Positions 60,255 through 64,000 of a stretch of 64,000 nt of DNA are shown here, piece by piece. Both the position numbers and the translations under genes were made by a program. The notes below the pieces were generated by a model. That model was given only the letters and a program-made list of their open reading frames with translations. It made no database searches and was not told where the DNA came from. The stretch comes from Thiomonas arsenitoxydans (lineage in GTDB: Bacteria > Pseudomonadota > Gammaproteobacteria > Burkholderiales > Burkholderiaceae_C): NCBI RefSeq assembly GCF_000253115.1, contig NC_014145.1:2666001-2730000 (forward strand), written 5' to 3'. Each line of letters begins with the position of its first letter. The stretch's first letter is position 1.

Positions 60255-61186
60255 GCCAGGGCGGTTTGAAGGGAAGGAATCGCGGACAGATCGTCCAGGG
60301 CAAATGACTGCAGGGCGGGATCGATCCGGCGGGTCAGGCCATGCAGCACTTTACCCGGGCCACATTCGACCAGCGTCGTGCAGCCCGCCTTCGCGATGGC
60401 CTGCACGCACTCGACCCAGCGCACGGCATGACACGCCTGACGCGCCAGTGCGTCGCGGATTTGATCGGGATCGGTTGGATGCGCCACGTCCACATTATTG
60501 ATCAGCGTGATCTGCGGCGGCTTGATCGGCACCCCTTGCAGATAGGCGCGCAACTGGTCGGCCGCGCCCCGCAGCAGACTGCTGTGAAACGGCGCTGAAA
60601 CCGCCAGCGGCAAGGCGCGCTTGGCCCCCGCCGCTTTCAACACTTCGCAGGCGCGCGCCACAGCGGCTTGCGTCCCGGCGATCACCACCTGGCCCGGAGA
60701 ATTGAAGTTGACCGCTTCCACCGCCTCACCGGTCTCCTGCGCAGCCTGGGCACAGCCGGCACGCACGGCGGCATCGTCCAGACCCAGCACGGCCGCCATA
60801 CCGCCGGCGCCGACGGGAACCGCGTCCTGCATGGCCTGGGCGCGAAAACGCACCAAGGGCAAGGCATCGGTCAGCGTGAGGCTTTCGGCCGCGACCAGCG
60901 CGGTGTATTCGCCCAGGCTATGCCCGGCGACAAAGTCGGGTTTGCGCCCGCCCTCGGCCAGCCAAAGGCGATAAAGCGCCACGCCCGCAGTGAGCATGAC
61001 GGGCTGGGTGTTGGTTGTCAGATTGAGTTGCTCGGCCGGGCCCTGCGCGATCAGAGCGCCCACATCCTGTGACAGGGCCGCGCTGGCCTCCTGCAGGGTG
61101 GCGCGCACGGCAGGATGATCGGCCACTTTATCGAGCATGCCGACGGACTGTGAACCTTGTCCGGGGAAAACGAACGCAAATGTCAT
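60251..61186 (-). CDS. fabD: Malonyl-CoA:ACP transacylase
   Basis: Loads malonyl onto ACP. It has 311 residues with FVFPGQGSQSVGM at the N-terminus, the nucleophile in VAGHSLGEYTAL, and a late APFHSSLL histidine motif. The start is MTFAFVFPG, nine codons inside the longest frame. Confidence 0.96.
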   Translation of the reverse strand: MTFAFVFPGQGSQSVGMLDKVADHPAVRATLQEASAALSQDVGALIAQGPAEQLNLTTNTQPVMLTAGVALYRLWLAEGGRKPDFVAGHSLGEYTALVAAESLTLTDALPLVRFRAQAMQDAVPVGAGGMAAVLGLDDAAVRAGCAQAAQETGEAVEAVNFNSPGQVVIAGTQAAVARACEVLKAAGAKRALPLAVSAPFHSSLLRGAADQLRAYLQGVPIKPPQITLINNVDVAHPTDPDQIRDALARQACHAVRWVECVQAIAKAGCTTLVECGPGKVLHGLTRRIDPALQSFALDDLSAIPSLQTALA

Positions 61187-61216
61187 GGTGGTACAGGAGT
61201 TGAACGTCTGCAAGAC

Positions 61217-62194
61217 TCAGTAATCGACGACCGCAGCGCCCCAGGTCAAGCCGCCGCCGACGGCTTCGAACAGCAAGGTGTCGCCGCGCTGAATCTGCCC
61301 GCTGCGCACGGCGACATCGAGCGCCAGCGGAATCGAAGCGGCCGAGGTGTTGCCGTGCTGATCGACCGTCACGACGATTTTGTCGAGCGGAATGCCGAGT
61401 TTCTTGGCGGTATGCGTCATGATGCGGATATTGGCCTGATGCGGCACCATCCAGTCCACATCGGCGGGCAGGCGGTCGGCCTTGTCCAGCGCCTCGCGGG
61501 CCACGTCTTCGAGCACGTGGACGGCTTGCTTGAATACCGCCTGTCCATCCATTTTCAGGAAAGGACTGCCCGCAACCTGGCCGCTCGACACGCGCCCCGG
61601 AGTGCACAGGATGGACGATTGCCGGCCGTCCGCATGCAGCGCGCTGGCCAGCACCCCCGGCGTTTCGCTGGCACTGAGCACCACGGCGCCAGCGCCATCG
61701 CCAAACAGCACGCAGGTGGTGCGGTCATTGAAGTCGAGAATCTGCGAAAACACCTCGGCGCCGATGACCAGGGCATGCCGCGTCATGCCACTGCGCACGA
61801 ACTGATCGGCCACGGCCAGGGCGTAGACGAACCCAGCGCATACCGCCTGCACGTCGAAGGCCGCGCCTCCAGCGGCGCCAAGACGGCCCTGGATGAGCGC
61901 CGCGTTGGAAGGAAAAATCATGTCCGGCGTGGACGTGGCCACGATGATCAGGCCAATGTCATGGGCGTGCAGTCCGGCCGATTCGAGGGCGCGACGGGCC
62001 GCTTGTTCGCCCAGATCGACACTGGTCGTGCCTTCTTCAGCGAAGTGACGAAAACGGATGCCGGTGCGCGCCACGATCCACGCATCACTGGTTTCGACGC
62101 CGCGCTGGGCCAAATCGGCCGCCAGTTCCTCGTTGCTGACTTTGCGGGGGGGCAGTGCGCTGCCGGTGCCGGAAATACGGGAATAGGAGGACAT
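61217..62194 (-). CDS. fabH: 3-oxoacyl-ACP synthase III
   Basis: Initiates fatty-acid synthesis by condensing acetyl-CoA with malonyl-ACP. It has 325 residues with the active-site Cys in [13 protein letters not shown] (about 114), His in [10 protein letters not shown] and Asn in QHGNTSAAS. It lies downstream of plsX. Confidence 0.96.
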   Translation of the reverse strand: MSSYSRISGTGSALPPRKVSNEELAADLAQRGVETSDAWIVARTGIRFRHFAEEGTTSVDLGEQAARRALESAGLHAHDIGLIIVATSTPDMIFPSNAALIQGRLGAAGGAAFDVQAVCAGFVYALAVADQFVRSGMTRHALVIGAEVFSQILDFNDRTTCVLFGDGAGAVVLSASETPGVLASALHADGRQSSILCTPGRVSSGQVAGSPFLKMDGQAVFKQAVHVLEDVAREALDKADRLPADVDWMVPHQANIRIMTHTAKKLGIPLDKIVVTVDQHGNTSAASIPLALDVAVRSGQIQRGDTLLFEAVGGGLTWGAAVVDY

Positions 62195-62229
62195 GGAACA
62201 GATCGTTCAGAGAGGTGCAGCGGGGTGAC

Positions 62230-63285
62230 TCAACTCGCCGGAGCGAGCGCGGCCCCGGCGGGTGATGACTCGTGCATCACTTCGAGAATTCGTTCGGTAT
62301 GGCGCACCACGTCGCCCTGCACCGCTTCATGCGCGCGCAGCAGCGCCTGCTCGAAGCCAAAGGCATCCGCCGAGCCGTGGCTTTTGACGACCAGGCCGCG
62401 CAGACCCAGCAGGGCCGCACCGTTGTAACGGCGGTGATCGACGCGCTTGCGGAAGCGTTTGAGCACTGGCATGGCGAACAGCGCCATCAACTTGCTCAGC
62501 GGCGTGCGGGTGAACTCTTCGCGGATCATGCCAGAGAGCATTTGCGCCAGACCTTCGGAGGTCTTGAGCGCGACATTGCCGACAAAACCGTCGCACACGA
62601 CGATATCAGTCGTGCCCTTGAAGATATCGTTGCCCTCGACGTTACCGTAAAACCGCAGACGCCCGAGCGCATCGGCTTCGCGCAGCAATTCGGCCGCCCG
62701 CTTGATGGTGTCGTTGCCCTTGATCACCTCTTCGCCGATATTGAGCAGCCCAACCGTCGGCTGCGCATGCCCACCGGCCGCCGCATACGCCGTACCCATG
62801 ACGGCGAACTGCAGCAGGTGCAAAGGCTCGCAATCGACGTTGGCGCCCAGATCGAGCATCAGCGTTCCCTCTCCCTTCTGGTTGGGCAAATAGGTCGCTA
62901 TGGCGGGTCGTTCAATGTCGAGCAGGGTCTTGAGCAAATAGCGCGCAAGCGCCATCAAGGCGCCGGTATTGCCAGCTGATACGCAGGCCTGCGCACGACC
63001 GTCCCGCACCTGCTCGATGGCGCGGCGCATGGACGAATCGCGCTTGCGGCGCAGAGCAACCTCGACCGGGTCGTCGGAAGTCACCACCTCACTCGCCGCG
63101 ACGAATTCGATCCGCGCATCGTTCTTCAAGCGCAACGACTCCAGCAGCGGCATGACGGCCTCAGCCTGGCCGACCAGAATCAGCCGACTGTCCGGATGCG
63201 CCTGCAAAAATTGCACGCAGGCTGGCAGGGTCACTCTCGGACCATGGTCTCCGCCCATCAAATCGACGGCCAGAGTGGAACTCAT
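62230..63285 (-). CDS. plsX: Phosphate acyltransferase PlsX
   Basis: Makes acyl-phosphate for phospholipid synthesis. It has 351 residues, starting [19 protein letters not shown], with [12 protein letters not shown] and [14 protein letters not shown]. The start is 15 codons inside the longest frame, at the ATG aligned with the family. It lies 99 bp after rpmF. Confidence 0.95.
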   Translation of the reverse strand: MSSTLAVDLMGGDHGPRVTLPACVQFLQAHPDSRLILVGQAEAVMPLLESLRLKNDARIEFVAASEVVTSDDPVEVALRRKRDSSMRRAIEQVRDGRAQACVSAGNTGALMALARYLLKTLLDIERPAIATYLPNQKGEGTLMLDLGANVDCEPLHLLQFAVMGTAYAAAGGHAQPTVGLLNIGEEVIKGNDTIKRAAELLREADALGRLRFYGNVEGNDIFKGTTDIVVCDGFVGNVALKTSEGLAQMLSGMIREEFTRTPLSKLMALFAMPVLKRFRKRVDHRRYNGAALLGLRGLVVKSHGSADAFGFEQALLRAHEAVQGDVVRHTERILEVMHESSPAGAALAPAS

Positions 63286-63384
63286 GACACAGCGGGCGCC
63301 AGCATCGAAGGCCCCTTCGCAGGCACGCATGACAAACTATCGCCCCACATTTGCAGGCGACGCAGGGTGCGCAAAGGCAAGCGT

Positions 63385-63567
63385 TTACTCGTCAGATTTG
63401 GTCTTGACCACTTTGCGCCCACGGTAAAAACCGTTCGGGCTGATGTGGTGGCGCAGATGCGTTTCGCCCGTGGTCGGCTCAACCGCCAGCGGCGGCGCGC
63501 TCAAAAACTGGTGGGCACGGTGCATGCCGCGCTTCGAAGGTGATTTCTTGTTTTGCTGGACGGCCAT
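63385..63567 (-). CDS. rpmF: 50S ribosomal protein L32
   Basis: Structural ribosomal protein. The 60 residues start [19 protein letters not shown], the L32 signature, with a C-terminal [15 protein letters not shown]. It sits between yceD and plsX, the usual order. Confidence 0.97.
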   Translation of the reverse strand: MAVQQNKKSPSKRGMHRAHQFLSAPPLAVEPTTGETHLRHHISPNGFYRGRKVVKTKSDE

Positions 63568-63629
63568 GGCAATCCCCTTTGAAAAAGCTGATCATTATAT
63601 GCGATGGCGTTGCCCCGCGACATAGCGCA

Positions 63630-64000
63630 CTAGCGTTTCTTTTTTGCGTCGCCGAGCAGATCGCGCAGATTGGCGAAGGGGTGCTGACGGTCCTCGGCAG
63701 GCGCCTCATCGGTACGTGAAGGCGTTGGCTCGGGCGCATCACGCTGCGGGCAGACGTCGTGCATGGGCACGATGGGCAGGGCGAGGATGAGTTGGTCCTC
63801 GATGAGGGTCAGAACGTCCACGGGATGGACCGCAGGCAGCGCCTCGTCTTCGGCCTCGATTTCGGCCTGAGTCAGTTCCGGCTCTTCGGCCACCAATCGA
63901 AAATCGACGGTTTCGTCAACCGCATATTGCATGGCCTGCAGACAGCGCTGGCAGATCAGAGGAAGCGCCCCACGCACTTGCAAAGTCACCATGGCCTGCG
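63630..64000 (-). CDS. DUF177 (YceD-family) protein, cut by window edge
   Basis: YceD/DUF177 proteins are linked to 23S rRNA accumulation and precede rpmF. The visible part includes ICQRCLQAM (a CxxC pair) and a second CPQRD, with an acidic middle. The frame stays open past the last visible Met to the window end, so the N-terminus is missing. Visible length is about 123 codons. Confidence 0.85.
   Translation of the reverse strand, partial: QAMVTLQVRGALPLICQRCLQAMQYAVDETVDFRLVAEEPELTQAEIEAEDEALPAVHPVDVLTLIEDQLILALPIVPMHDVCPQRDAPEPTPSRTDEAPAEDRQHPFANLRDLLGDAKKKR

Overview
The window reads as core chromosome of a GC-rich betaproteobacterium, most likely order Burkholderiales. The evidence is the contiguous order plsX-fabH-fabD-fabG-acpP-fabF / rpoE-rseA-rseB-mucD / lepA-lepB-DUF4845-rnc-era-recO-pdxJ-acpS-nagZ, together with a TCA block (sdhCDAB-sdhE-gltA facing away from gntR and mdh) fused to methylcitrate genes. 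Genus cannot be fixed from sequence reading alone.

Layout. Positions 1-4107 (minus strand) hold gltA (cut by the window edge), sdhE and sdhBADC. A GntR/UTRA regulator (minus) and mdh (plus) are divergent around a perfect 14-bp palindrome. mdh is followed by prpB, prpC, a small secreted hypothetical protein, prpD, an AcnA-type aconitase and a GMC-like flavoprotein. Positions 14415-17933 (minus) carry an ArsC-like protein, yaaA, ahpF and ahpC; an OxyR-like site lies upstream of ahpC. A beta-hydroxyacid dehydrogenase and an alpha/beta hydrolase then converge.

From 20139 a tRNA-Ala(CGC) gene is followed by an integrated element of about 8.4 kb (roughly 20201-28667). It has a P4-type integrase, repeated GACGGTAT arm-type sites at both ends, an AlpA-like regulator, an HTH protein, a winged-helix/replication-like protein containing four palindromic iteron-like repeats, an SSB-like protein, one phage tail tape-measure-like protein broken in frame at a C10 tract, and small phage-type ORFs. 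I see no capsid, portal or terminase large-subunit gene. The native tRNA terminator appears to have been pushed to the far end of the element. This is the least ordinary part of the window.

Positions 28785-34031 carry hemF-nadD-rsfS-rlmH and thiM-thiE-thiD. A CytX-type transporter with a clear TPP riboswitch converges on them. After a few small conserved hypotheticals come uup, a tlpA-like gene, aroQ, accB-accC, prmA and a DUF3426 protein (plus strand). From 44982 to the end nearly everything is on the minus strand: protein secretion, RNA processing and translation genes, the sigma-E envelope-stress operon, and the fatty-acid synthesis cluster ending in plsX-rpmF-yceD, the last cut by the window edge.
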